NCBI GenBank assembly: GCA_964410665.1
Contig: CAYPIE010000054.1
Location: 1 to 40,344, forward strand
Direction of reading: 5' to 3'
From: CAYPIE01 sp964410665
Lineage (GTDB): Bacteria; Planctomycetota; Planctomycetia; Gemmatales; Gemmataceae
Length of the DNA stretch: 40,344 nt
Under the pieces are notes generated by a model. That model was not told the origin of the DNA, did not search any database, and was given only the letters and a program-made list of their open reading frames with translations. A program made the position numbers and the translations under genes. Positions 17,132-25,602 of this stretch are shown one piece after another. Position 1 is the first letter of the stretch. Each line of letters starts with the position of its first letter.

Positions 17132-18099
17132 TGGATTGCCTCGATCGCCTGCAAGAATGGCACCACCACATGCAGAACAAATGGCCGATGGAACAATAAA
17201 CCCGCCGGAGCCAGCAGAACCGTCATGGTGAACAGCCAACCTGTCCAGCCAACACCAAGCCTCAACGGCCGCAGCAACCGACTCCGCTCGGCCTGGATGC
17301 CGACACCCTGAAACAGAAAATACGCCGTCGGGCCACCGTATCCGCCTCCCGACGGAACCGAGATCACCAAGTCGTGGACGAGGCCACTGAAAAGAAACCC
17401 GGCCAGAACTGCTTGCCGGGCGCCCAGTCGGGAGCTTAGGGGTCGAAACAGAAACCGATGAGTGAGATCGCGAAAAGCCGTATTCCAGCGGCGTCCCCAA
17501 AACTCGCTTAGGCTCACCGAAAGCAATGGCCACTGCATGAGAGGTCGAGCTTGGATTCCTTCCCGACGCCAAGCACAAGAGAGCAAGTGAAACAGGCCAA
17601 AATGCAGAACCATCACCACCCCGATCATCCCCACCCAGCCGACCCAGTAGGGATCGGTTTCTGGCAACAACGGAGTCAAGCCATAGAGGATCCCAAGACC
17701 CAGCCCTAGCTTTGCTAGCGCGAAGATCCACTCGCCCCACGAGGGAGGCGGAGATTGAACAGACGAAGCTGAATCCAAGAAACGGTTGGCATCTAGACCA
17801 GGCCACGCTACCAGGTAAGCCAGCTGCCGGCGAAAAGATACACCGATCAACGGAGTTCGTCGCCACGTAAGCCATTTACACCCTGCAAAAATGCCCAAGG
17901 CCAATAGCCACATCACCGCCCATGGAGGCCAGCGCGGAGGGTGGAACAGCAACACCGCGGTCGGGAGCACGACGAGCGGTCCCCAGCCACGCCACCAGGT
18001 CACTCTGTCGAGTGAAGGGCACGCACGAATCAAGACATTCTTCGCCACAGCTGATCTCTCACTTACGTAAAGAAATCCGAAGTCATGCGGCTGCATCAT
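17128..18099 (-). CDS. MBOAT-family O-acyltransferase, wax synthase-like
   Basis: About 323 residues from ATG 18099. The open frame reaches 18189, and a GTG at 18048 is also possible; no start has a good ribosome site. A candidate -10 (GATAAT on the minus strand, 18146-18151) would exclude the longest form. The protein is polytopic (about eight helices). It carries the MBOAT/wax synthase signature: LSVSLSEFWGRRWNTAFRDL near mid-protein, and the conserved histidine in FLFSGLVHDLVIS some 45 residues later. Family members move an acyl chain from acyl-CoA or acyl carrier protein to a hydroxyl group of a lipid, sugar or protein. The wax synthase-like type makes esters from fatty alcohols or sterols. 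Substrate here is unknown. It leads an operon with two small membrane proteins. Confidence 0.82.
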   Translation of the reverse strand: MMQPHDFGFLYVSERSAVAKNVLIRACPSLDRVTWWRGWGPLVVLPTAVLLFHPPRWPPWAVMWLLALGIFAGCKWLTWRRTPLIGVSFRRQLAYLVAWPGLDANRFLDSASSVQSPPPSWGEWIFALAKLGLGLGILYGLTPLLPETDPYWVGWVGMIGVVMVLHFGLFHLLSCAWRREGIQARPLMQWPLLSVSLSEFWGRRWNTAFRDLTHRFLFRPLSSRLGARQAVLAGFLFSGLVHDLVISVPSGGGYGGPTAYFLFQGVGIQAERSRLLRPLRLGVGWTGWLFTMTVLLAPAGLLFHRPFVLHVVVPFLQAIEAIQ

Positions 18100-18212
18100 C
18101 ACACGAACGCAAGGAGAACCGCTAAGCGTGCATATGTTTAACTCTATTATCCCTACATGCAAAGGCAACGACCTCGCGAAGTCATGCACAGCAGGGTTGC
18201 GTAAAGAAGCCC

Positions 18213-18241
18213 CCCCTCAAGCGGTTGAACCACTTGAGGGG
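18213..18241 (-). terminator. Terminator after the giant exoprotein gene
   Basis: CCCCTCAAG and CTTGAGGGG form a perfect 9-bp stem with an 11-base loop, 142 bases past the stop of the giant gene. On the minus strand it is followed by GGCTTCTTTACG, a modest T tract. It separates the giant gene from the MBOAT operon. The 193-bp gap 18190-18382 holds no other feature I can support. Confidence 0.6.
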
Positions 18242-18382
18242 ATGATGCACTCAACATGATCTGAGAGGAGAATGGACTCGCCGGGGCGGGAGAGTCCGAA
18301 GATGACGACCCTGATCAAGGCCCCTGATGCGAAAAGAGATACCATGCCAACCCGAGACCATGCTGGCATGGGTGGCATCCAA

Positions 18383-21300
18383 TTAGCCGACCCAGACGCC
18401 CGAGACACTGAATGCTGAATCAGCGAGCAAGAACTCCTCGATGAGGGTCGGCTCACCGTCCATCGAAAACGTGGCCGAGTCATAAGTCCGGATCAGGTTT
18501 CCTTCACCTGGCCCCTGGCCAACGATGATATCGTCGAGGCCATCGTTGTTCAGATCCTCCGCAGCAACCCGGACCCCCGGTCGGCCATTCGGGTTGAAGG
18601 CGAAGAAGTTAAATAACTCCGGAGGATTGTTGGGTATCAGCGAACCGACCTGGCCATCGAAGACGCGAACCCGCGGGCCACCACCAGGACCGGCCCCGAC
18701 AATCAGATCGTCGAAGCCGTCCCCGTTCACATCGCCTCCGGCGACATGAACACCATCACGCTGGGTGGCCTCGAAGGCAAAGAAGTCCGCGAGTCGGGTA
18801 TTTCCGGTCGGATCATTTCCGTCAAAGACGGTGACGCGTGGACCACCGAGGAAGCCCGCCCCGGCCACAATGTCCGGGGTGCCATCGTTATTAAAGTCGG
18901 CGATACCAACCCGGACTCCACCGGTGAAAGTCAATTCGTAGGCGAAGAAGTCCCCAAGGATCAAGTTGGTGCGGCCATCAAACACCCGGATTCGCGGCCC
19001 ACCTCCCAGATCGGCCCCGACCACAAAGTCACCGAAGCCATCATCATTGAGATCGGCAGCCGCGATGTAGATGCCACCGGTAAAGCTGTCTTCGTAAGCG
19101 AAGAAGTCACGCAGAACGGCCCCCGAGTTGCCATCCAGCACGGTAACCCGCGGCCCACCTCCCGGACCTGCGGCAGCCAAAATGTCGACCACCCCATCAC
19201 CATCGACATCTGCGGTCGCGACGCGGACCTCACCCGGGAAGGCACCTAAAGGCTGGATGGTATTTTGCAAGAACGAAATACCATTCTGATCCGCACCGTA
19301 GATCGAGACATCCCCGGCACTTCCTCCATTGGCCAAATAAGCGATCGGGGCAGTGGTGATCGGGGTCACTTCCGTGACGTTGATCGTCACCGTCGCCACA
19401 TTACTGACATTGGAGCCATCGGTCGCCTGATACTGGAAGGTGGAGATCCCAATGAACCCAGGCGATGGAATATAGGTAAACGAACCATCGGCATTGACCG
19501 TCAGAGTCCCCTGACCACTGACGAGTGTAATGCCGGTCGGATTAAAGACACTGAGCGGATCCCCGTTGGGGTCGGTATCATTGGCCAAGATGCCAGATGG
19601 GGCAATGGTCAGTGTCGTATCCTGAGGCGTGTTGTACTCATCATTGTTGGCCGTCGGCGTTGCCGTACCAGGCTCCGAGACTTCGATGGTCACGTTGGCC
19701 GGGAAACTGGTGTTGGCCCCGTCGGTGACTCGATACTCAAATGCCGCAGTGCCGGTGAAGTCGACCGGAGCGGTATAGGTGAATGAGCCATCGGCGTTGA
19801 CCACCAGGGTTCCCTCACCCTGAGTCAGAGTAATCCCCATCGGGCTGAAGACCATCAGCAGATCGCCATCGGGATCAGTATCATTGGCCAGGATGCCTGG
19901 AGCCTCAGGGGACAGAGTTTGTCCACTTTCGGTGGTGAAACTATCATCGTTGGCGACCGGGAAACCAGGCGGAGTCATTCCCTCGGGGAAGACTTCGATG
20001 GAGACGGTGGCGATGTTGCTCAGCCCGTTGCCATCAGTGGCCTGGTACTCGAATGACGCGGTGCCGGAGAAGCCGGAGGTCGGGGTGTAGGTAAACCCGC
20101 CGTCGAAGCCGACGGTGAGCGTCCCCTCTCCAGTCAGCAAAGCAATGGCGTCGGGGGAGGCCACGGACAGCGGGTCCCCCTCAGGATCGGTGTCGTTACC
20201 CAAGATACCCGGGCCGGCGATCACCAGCGGCACGTTGAACGGGGTGGCGAAGGAGTCGTTCACGGCTACCGGAGGTTCGTTCCCTTCACGGTTGAGGAAG
20301 TTGACGTCGGTCTGCACCTCGCCGTTGATGATGGTCACCAGTTGGGAGCCCGAGACCGGGTTGGACGGCTCGAGCCCGGGCGGGACCACCTCGGTAACCC
20401 GGTGGGTGCCGTTGGGCAACCCAAGCCCGCCGAGGGTGGCCATGGTGAAGGTATAGGCCCCGTTCTGGTTGGTGACTTGGGTGGCATCGACCGTACCGTC
20501 ATCGTCCAGATCCAGCTCGATGCTCACCCCGGCCAAGCCCGGCTCGCCCGGGTCAAGGAAGCCGTCCCCGTTCTCGTCGAAGAACTTGAACCCGGTGATG
20601 CCGCCAGTTGCCGGGTCGACAGCCTGCGACACCGACACCCGCGAACTCCCGTCGCCTCGCGGCGATTCGATGACCTGCTGGGTCAGCCCGCTGATCCCGG
20701 TGGTGCTACCGGGAGTCAAGTCGGTGGCCACCGCGGTGATCTGCGTACCCAGGTCGAGCGGCGCGCCGTCGGGGGAATCCTCGGCCCGCAGGACGAACAG
20801 CCCGGAGCCGAAGCCCTCGTCGTCGGTCTGAATGAAGATCGAGCCCAGGAAGGTTTCGGTGATGTTGGCGTTGAGGGCAAACGCGTCCGCGGAGTTCTCG
20901 TAGAAGTCGATGCGGTATTCCCGGAACGGCTGGCTCACCAGGGCGGTGGGGAACACTGTACGGTCGATCGCCGACTGGACCACCTGTAACAGGGGGTAGT
21001 TCTGACCGCGGTTGGGCCCGCCGCTCAAGGTGAACTGTGAGTCGAACACCTCGGTATCAAGGTCGAGCAGGTCGTTGCCAGCGGCCGGCGGGTAAATCGG
21101 TTCCACCGGGGTTTCCAGGCCGGTGAAATAGTCAATGCTGCGGTCGAAGGGGACGTCGCTGCCGTTCTCAAAGATGGCGTTGGCAGAGACCTGGATGTTG
21201 ACTGGCTGGCCTTCCAGGCTGGTAGCCAAGAAGAAAGCCTGGGGGTCTTCCTCGTCCATGACGTCGAAGTTGGGCGTCATGACCATGTTCATCTTGTTGT

Positions 21301-24300
21301 ACATGATCAAGATGCCCCCGTCGTCCGCCCGCTCGGGGACCGTGACTTCGAGGGTGCCGTTGTTGATGGCCACAACGTTCTCGGCAGGGATCCGCTCGTT
21401 GCCCGGTCCCTGGAAGGTGACCGCGCCTGGGATGACATGGGCCGGGAAGAAGTTGGTGCCGAAGATGCGGATGCGCTGGCCGACCAGGCCGCCGGCGATC
21501 GGCGCTCCGTTGGCCGTGCCCGTGTCATCGTCGAAGTCGACGATCGGGTTGTTCATGGCCACGGTCGGCTCTCCGTCGGGGACACCGCCGATGGCGGTGA
21601 AGTCGGTAGTCTGGACCGTCCCGCCGGGGGTCTCGACGAGGAAGCCGTCGGTCCCGAAGGTGAACGGCACCCGGACGCGGATCAGGTCGTCACGGCGGAC
21701 CTGGAACTCGGCATCCACGCCGTTGATCGAGACGCGGCTGGTGCCGGTGAAGCCGGTGCCGTCGATGTCGACGAACGAGCCAATCAGCCCAGAACTGGCG
21801 CTGATCACGTCGAAGGTCGGGTTCGGGCTGTCCAGGATGGTGTAGGACGCGCCGCTGACCACCACCTGATCCGGCTCGAACGGGCCCGGGCCGGGGGTAA
21901 GGATCTCGATCAGCTGCGCCCCCGCGGGTGCGTCAGTCGGGACGACGAAGTAGAGCTCGGAGTCGCTCTCCACGGAGAAGATGTCGGCGTCGACGCCACC
22001 GATCCGCACGGCGGTCGCACCCAGGAAGCCGCCGCCCTGGACCCGGACGATCCCGGGCACCGGGCCGCCGCCAAACGGGTTGCTGCCGTTGTACAGGTCG
22101 AACAGCTCGAACAGCTGTCCCGATTCGGTCCCAGGGATCGAGGCGAAGTAGCCCGGGTACTGTTCGGTCCCCCGTATGCCGGCGGTCGGCCCGTCGGCCA
22201 GGAAGTTGTCGCTGAAGCTGGTGATCGTGGCCCGTGGGTTCGGAGTGACCCGGAAGCGAGCGCCGTAGGTGAACGACACGGACTCGTCGGTGGGTAGGGT
22301 CTCGTCGCCGATCAGGTACGGGATCGGCGGGTCGATCAGGTTGACCAACTCGGCATCGATCGGCGGGCTAAAGTAGGTGACCTCGGTCGACCCGTAGCGG
22401 CGGGGGTTACCCGGCTCCGCGGGGTCATCGAAGAACGGCGGGCGGGGGCGGAAGTCGCGGGCAGCTGGCGGGTTGCCCACCGTCTCGACGATGATCAGGT
22501 TCTCGCCCAGGGCGACGTTGTCGGGGACCTCGACCAGGATCCGGGCCGGGACCGTGGGGCTCGGCGGGATGTAGTCGAAGCCGCGGGGGTTCGTGAGCGG
22601 GTCGAACCGCTCGACGGACACCACCGTGTCGTCGAAAGTGCTGAACAGTAGGTCACCTTCCTCGACGAAGTGCACGGCCCGCACGGTGAAGGAGTTCTCC
22701 ATCACCAGAGTGAGCAGGCTGCCCACCGGCCCCTGGGCGTCCTGGTCGGGACCGAAGCTCGGCAGCGGGTTGGGCAGGTTGGGCCCGAAGGTGCTGGGCA
22801 CCGGGCTGATCGGCGACTCGACGAACAGCCCCGCCTCCTCCAGCACGACGAAGTCGCCGCGCAGAACCCCGGCGGTGCTGGTGGAGCCGCCCGGGGTGAC
22901 CACGGTCAGGGGCCCGGAGCTGGCCCCGGCGGGGACCACCACCTCGATGCGGTTGTCGTTGACTACCTCGACCTCGAGGGCGCGCACCCCGTTGAACAGC
23001 ACGTCCTGAGTGCCCAGGAAGCCCGAGCCGGTGATGCCGATCCGCTCCATGACGAACCCGCCCGGGTCGAAGCTGGTGATCTCGGGGACCACGCTCCCGG
23101 TCACGCTGAACGTCTCCTGGCTGACAGCGAGCCCGCCCGGGGTCAATACCGATACCAACCCGGTGGTCGCCCCGACCGGGACCGTCACGTCGATGCGGAT
23201 GCCCCCGGTCGTCTGGTCGACAGTAAACTCTGTGGTCGGGACACCGTTGAAGCGCACCTCGGTGGCACCAAAGAAGTTCTGGCCGTAGATGGTTAGCCGG
23301 GTGCCAACCGACCCGAGTGTGCTCGACAGAGCGAGGATCGAGGGCGCCTGGGTCTGCATCACATTCAGGGTGGTCGGCGACACCGCCGGGTCACTCCCGG
23401 GGACCAGAACGGTGATCTGGTTGGCCCCCTGGACTGCCGCGTTGGGCACCCGCACCCGGACGGCCGAGTCGTTGAGGATCTCGTACTCGGCTGGCACGTT
23501 GCCGACCAGCACCTGCGAGGCGCTCAGGAAGCCGAAGCCGTTGAGCAGGAACTCCTCACCGCGGCTCACTTGGGTAATCGGGTTGCCCACTGGGTCCAGG
23601 AACGGGAAGAAGTCGTCAAAGATCGGGGTCGGGCTGGGCAGGACGCGGAAGAACTCGTTGCGGTCGGCCGAGTTGTACTGGGTCTCGGGGGTCTGGACCA
23701 CCACCGCTTGCAGCTGTGGGCCCGCGTCAGTGGGAATGATGATTTCCAGCTCAGAGTCCGAGACCGCGCGAAACTCGGCAGGCACCCCGCCGACCGTCAC
23801 CGACACCACCGGTGTGAAGCCGAAGCCGCGGAGGATCAGCCGTGAGCCGCGGACGCCGGCGCCGAGCTCAGTAAACACGTCCGTGCGGGCGTCGCGGGTG
23901 GTGTAGTCGATCAGCGGAAAGGCCGGGTCCTGGGCGTTCAGGGCTCTTGCCTCGAAGTAGTCGAACACCTCAGTGTCGGTACCCTGGGGCAGCAGGCTGC
24001 CTGCGGGGGCCGGCAGCGGGAACGGGCTCGGTCCAAGGCGGACGCCGTCGTTGAGGTTGAACCGGATAAGGTTCTGCGCCTCGGGTACCAGCGGGTGGCC
24101 GATGAAGTTGTTGTGAGCGGAGTTGAGGATCTCGATCCCGTTGTAGTTGGGGATGGCCGCGGTCCCGGCTGCGTTGGTACCGATGAAGTTGCCCTGGATC
24201 AGGTTGAACTCGGTGCCCGGATTCTGGATGCGCACCCCGGGGCCGACACCCTGTCCGTTGGGGGCGGTGCCGAAGATGTCGATCTCCGGGGTCCCGGAAA

Positions 24301-25045
24301 GGATGTTGCGGTTGGTCTCCAGGGTGCCACCGATCAGCTCGCCGCCGGCGTCGAACAGCGGGTTGCCGTCGCGGTCGACAGTGCCGCCGATGATGTTGCC
24401 GCTGGCCCCGTTGTCGATGAGGATCTGGAACTGCGTGTTGGGGGTCTGGTTGGGGTTGAGCGGGTCGGTGCCGACGTCGCCGTTGATGTCCAAGCCAAGC
24501 CAGTTCCCGACAATGATGTTGTTGTCCGACCCGTCGATGTGGATGGCGCCGTCGGGGAAGGAGTTGATGATGAAGCCGCGGATCAGGTTGTTCGACGAGG
24601 TCGGGCCGAGGGTGAAGCCGGTGTCGCTGGTGAACCCGGGGTTGCGAAAAGCGCCGGTCAGCTCGATCACCGGGCGGTTGCCCAGCTGGGCGAAGCCGGG
24701 CTGGGAGGTGGCGTCGATGACCAACCCGGCCGGGTCGGTCAGGGCCGGCAGTTCGGTGGCCAGGCGGATGGAAAAGATCTGCGGTTGTGACGGGTTCGTC
24801 GGGATGTCGAACAGGATGCGGTCGAATCCCGGGGTGGCGTTGGCGTCACGAATCGCCTGACGCAGCGAGGGACCACCGTTGGCGTCAAAGCCGTTGTCGA
24901 GGATGTTGGTGACCACGAAAGTCGCCGGGGCGGTGCGGTCTTCGAGCAGGTCCAGGGTGGGCCGCACTCGTCGGGCCGAAGACTTCGGGGAGCGCTTCGA
25001 GCCCAGAGTATGTTTGAACCAGCGAGGCCAACGGGAAGAGGCCAT
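18383..25045 (-). CDS. Giant mosaic surface protein with IPT/TIG, SdrD-B, cadherin-like and FG-GAP repeats
   Basis: A 2220-residue protein from ATG 25045, with GGAAGGAAAG upstream. The basic N terminus leads to LDLLEDRTAPATFVVTN (about 31-47), the planctomycete extracellular-protein motif. Residues about 45-350 form a parallel beta-helix (SLRQAIRDANATPGFDRILF, NNLIRGFIINSF). About 385-1262 is a long series of IPT/TIG domains, each with a GxxFxGxxxVxFNGV-type strand and a VPxGA element. About 1375-1450 (YRIDFYENSADAF) resembles the domain that usually follows such beta-helices directly. About 1484-1588 is an SdrD B-like domain (FFDENGDGFLDPGEPGLAGV). Three cadherin-like repeats of about 100 residues follow (1590-1892, each with GILxNDTDPxGDxL), then five FG-GAP-like repeats (1936-2190) rich in DxDGDG calcium-type loops. 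Probably exported and involved in adhesion or the cell surface. Confidence 0.88.
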   Translation of the reverse strand: MASSRWPRWFKHTLGSKRSPKSSARRVRPTLDLLEDRTAPATFVVTNILDNGFDANGGPSLRQAIRDANATPGFDRILFDIPTNPSQPQIFSIRLATELPALTDPAGLVIDATSQPGFAQLGNRPVIELTGAFRNPGFTSDTGFTLGPTSSNNLIRGFIINSFPDGAIHIDGSDNNIIVGNWLGLDINGDVGTDPLNPNQTPNTQFQILIDNGASGNIIGGTVDRDGNPLFDAGGELIGGTLETNRNILSGTPEIDIFGTAPNGQGVGPGVRIQNPGTEFNLIQGNFIGTNAAGTAAIPNYNGIEILNSAHNNFIGHPLVPEAQNLIRFNLNDGVRLGPSPFPLPAPAGSLLPQGTDTEVFDYFEARALNAQDPAFPLIDYTTRDARTDVFTELGAGVRGSRLILRGFGFTPVVSVTVGGVPAEFRAVSDSELEIIIPTDAGPQLQAVVVQTPETQYNSADRNEFFRVLPSPTPIFDDFFPFLDPVGNPITQVSRGEEFLLNGFGFLSASQVLVGNVPAEYEILNDSAVRVRVPNAAVQGANQITVLVPGSDPAVSPTTLNVMQTQAPSILALSSTLGSVGTRLTIYGQNFFGATEVRFNGVPTTEFTVDQTTGGIRIDVTVPVGATTGLVSVLTPGGLAVSQETFSVTGSVVPEITSFDPGGFVMERIGITGSGFLGTQDVLFNGVRALEVEVVNDNRIEVVVPAGASSGPLTVVTPGGSTSTAGVLRGDFVVLEEAGLFVESPISPVPSTFGPNLPNPLPSFGPDQDAQGPVGSLLTLVMENSFTVRAVHFVEEGDLLFSTFDDTVVSVERFDPLTNPRGFDYIPPSPTVPARILVEVPDNVALGENLIIVETVGNPPAARDFRPRPPFFDDPAEPGNPRRYGSTEVTYFSPPIDAELVNLIDPPIPYLIGDETLPTDESVSFTYGARFRVTPNPRATITSFSDNFLADGPTAGIRGTEQYPGYFASIPGTESGQLFELFDLYNGSNPFGGGPVPGIVRVQGGGFLGATAVRIGGVDADIFSVESDSELYFVVPTDAPAGAQLIEILTPGPGPFEPDQVVVSGASYTILDSPNPTFDVISASSGLIGSFVDIDGTGFTGTSRVSINGVDAEFQVRRDDLIRVRVPFTFGTDGFLVETPGGTVQTTDFTAIGGVPDGEPTVAMNNPIVDFDDDTGTANGAPIAGGLVGQRIRIFGTNFFPAHVIPGAVTFQGPGNERIPAENVVAINNGTLEVTVPERADDGGILIMYNKMNMVMTPNFDVMDEEDPQAFFLATSLEGQPVNIQVSANAIFENGSDVPFDRSIDYFTGLETPVEPIYPPAAGNDLLDLDTEVFDSQFTLSGGPNRGQNYPLLQVVQSAIDRTVFPTALVSQPFREYRIDFYENSADAFALNANITETFLGSIFIQTDDEGFGSGLFVLRAEDSPDGAPLDLGTQITAVATDLTPGSTTGISGLTQQVIESPRGDGSSRVSVSQAVDPATGGITGFKFFDENGDGFLDPGEPGLAGVSIELDLDDDGTVDATQVTNQNGAYTFTMATLGGLGLPNGTHRVTEVVPPGLEPSNPVSGSQLVTIINGEVQTDVNFLNREGNEPPVAVNDSFATPFNVPLVIAGPGILGNDTDPEGDPLSVASPDAIALLTGEGTLTVGFDGGFTYTPTSGFSGTASFEYQATDGNGLSNIATVSIEVFPEGMTPPGFPVANDDSFTTESGQTLSPEAPGILANDTDPDGDLLMVFSPMGITLTQGEGTLVVNADGSFTYTAPVDFTGTAAFEYRVTDGANTSFPANVTIEVSEPGTATPTANNDEYNTPQDTTLTIAPSGILANDTDPNGDPLSVFNPTGITLVSGQGTLTVNADGSFTYIPSPGFIGISTFQYQATDGSNVSNVATVTINVTEVTPITTAPIAYLANGGSAGDVSIYGADQNGISFLQNTIQPLGAFPGEVRVATADVDGDGVVDILAAAGPGGGPRVTVLDGNSGAVLRDFFAYEDSFTGGIYIAAADLNDDGFGDFVVGADLGGGPRIRVFDGRTNLILGDFFAYELTFTGGVRVGIADFNNDGTPDIVAGAGFLGGPRVTVFDGNDPTGNTRLADFFAFEATQRDGVHVAGGDVNGDGFDDLIVGAGPGGGPRVRVFDGQVGSLIPNNPPELFNFFAFNPNGRPGVRVAAEDLNNDGLDDIIVGQGPGEGNLIRTYDSATFSMDGEPTLIEEFLLADSAFSVSGVWVG

Positions 25046-25495
25046 GGGATCTTTCCTTCCGAAAAACCTGATGGAGCACAGAACACCAAACGGAAGCGAA
25101 GCCGGCCAGGGGGTCGTCCATTACCGCCGCTACCTCGCGTCGGGTCGATCCATCCATGGCCTGGGACCGACGGTGAGTTGGTCATTCGTCCCTATTATGA
25201 CCGACGATCCGATTGACCCGGTGACGGGAACAGGAAAAAAGAGCAATGACTTTAGGAGATCGCGCTTGTTGTTTCGGTCCTACGAGTGACACCGAAGGCC
25301 AGCCCAGATTGCGGCAAGCGCCCACACTCCCTAACCGGTGTGAATCATACGCCGCATCGGAAAACCAGGATACCGAATACGGGCACTTCCAATCTTCACC
25401 ATCAACCGAATATGCCGAACGTCTTCGCGAATCGGACACTCAGCTGCCGATTTCAGTATTTTTTCTGTCTTGAAGTGCGTGTGCAAAATGCACAA
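25046..25495. other. Intergenic region upstream of the giant gene
   Basis: This 450-bp stretch holds no gene I can support; the short open frames have no ribosome sites and look random. The only regulatory element seen is the purine-rich ribosome site of the giant gene. A weak -10-like CATAAT on the minus strand near 25195-25200 lacks a good -35 partner. Confidence 0.5.
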
Positions 25496-25527
25496 CGGAC
25501 GCGAAGAAGTTTGCATCTTCGCGTCCG
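25496..25527 (-). terminator. Strong 12-bp hairpin downstream of nrdJ
   Basis: CGGACGCGAAGA and TCTTCGCGTCCG make a perfect 12-bp stem with an 8-base loop. On the minus strand it is followed by TTGTGCATTTTGCAC, which is moderately T-rich and itself a small palindrome. It is the second hairpin after nrdJ and should stop transcription before the giant gene. Confidence 0.6.
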
Positions 25528-25545
25528 CTGGCTTAATTCGCTACC

Positions 25546-25591
25546 GAAGCAAAAAGAAGTGGCTTCTAGCTAGAAGAGGCCGCCTTGCTTC
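25546..25591 (-). terminator. Terminator of nrdJ with a 14-bp palindrome
   Basis: Twelve bases past the nrdJ stop, GAAGCAA and TTGCTTC pair as an outer stem around the perfect palindrome CTTCTAGCTAGAAG (25563-25576). On the minus strand an alternative small hairpin AGAAG-CCA-CTTCT runs straight into TTTT, as in an intrinsic terminator. The two pairings exclude each other in part. Confidence 0.6.
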
Positions 25592-25602
25592 CGAAACTCC
25601 CC

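Noticed and set aside
16703..17875. 390-residue reading of the small membrane protein
   Set aside because: The upstream 248 codons overlap the MBOAT gene in another frame and lack hydrophobic structure; the ATGA-coupled start at 17131 is better.
20342..24860. Several long plus-strand frames opposite the giant gene
   Set aside because: They are antisense products of GC-rich, repetitive coding sequence with glycine-, valine- and arginine-rich shadows, without ribosome sites.
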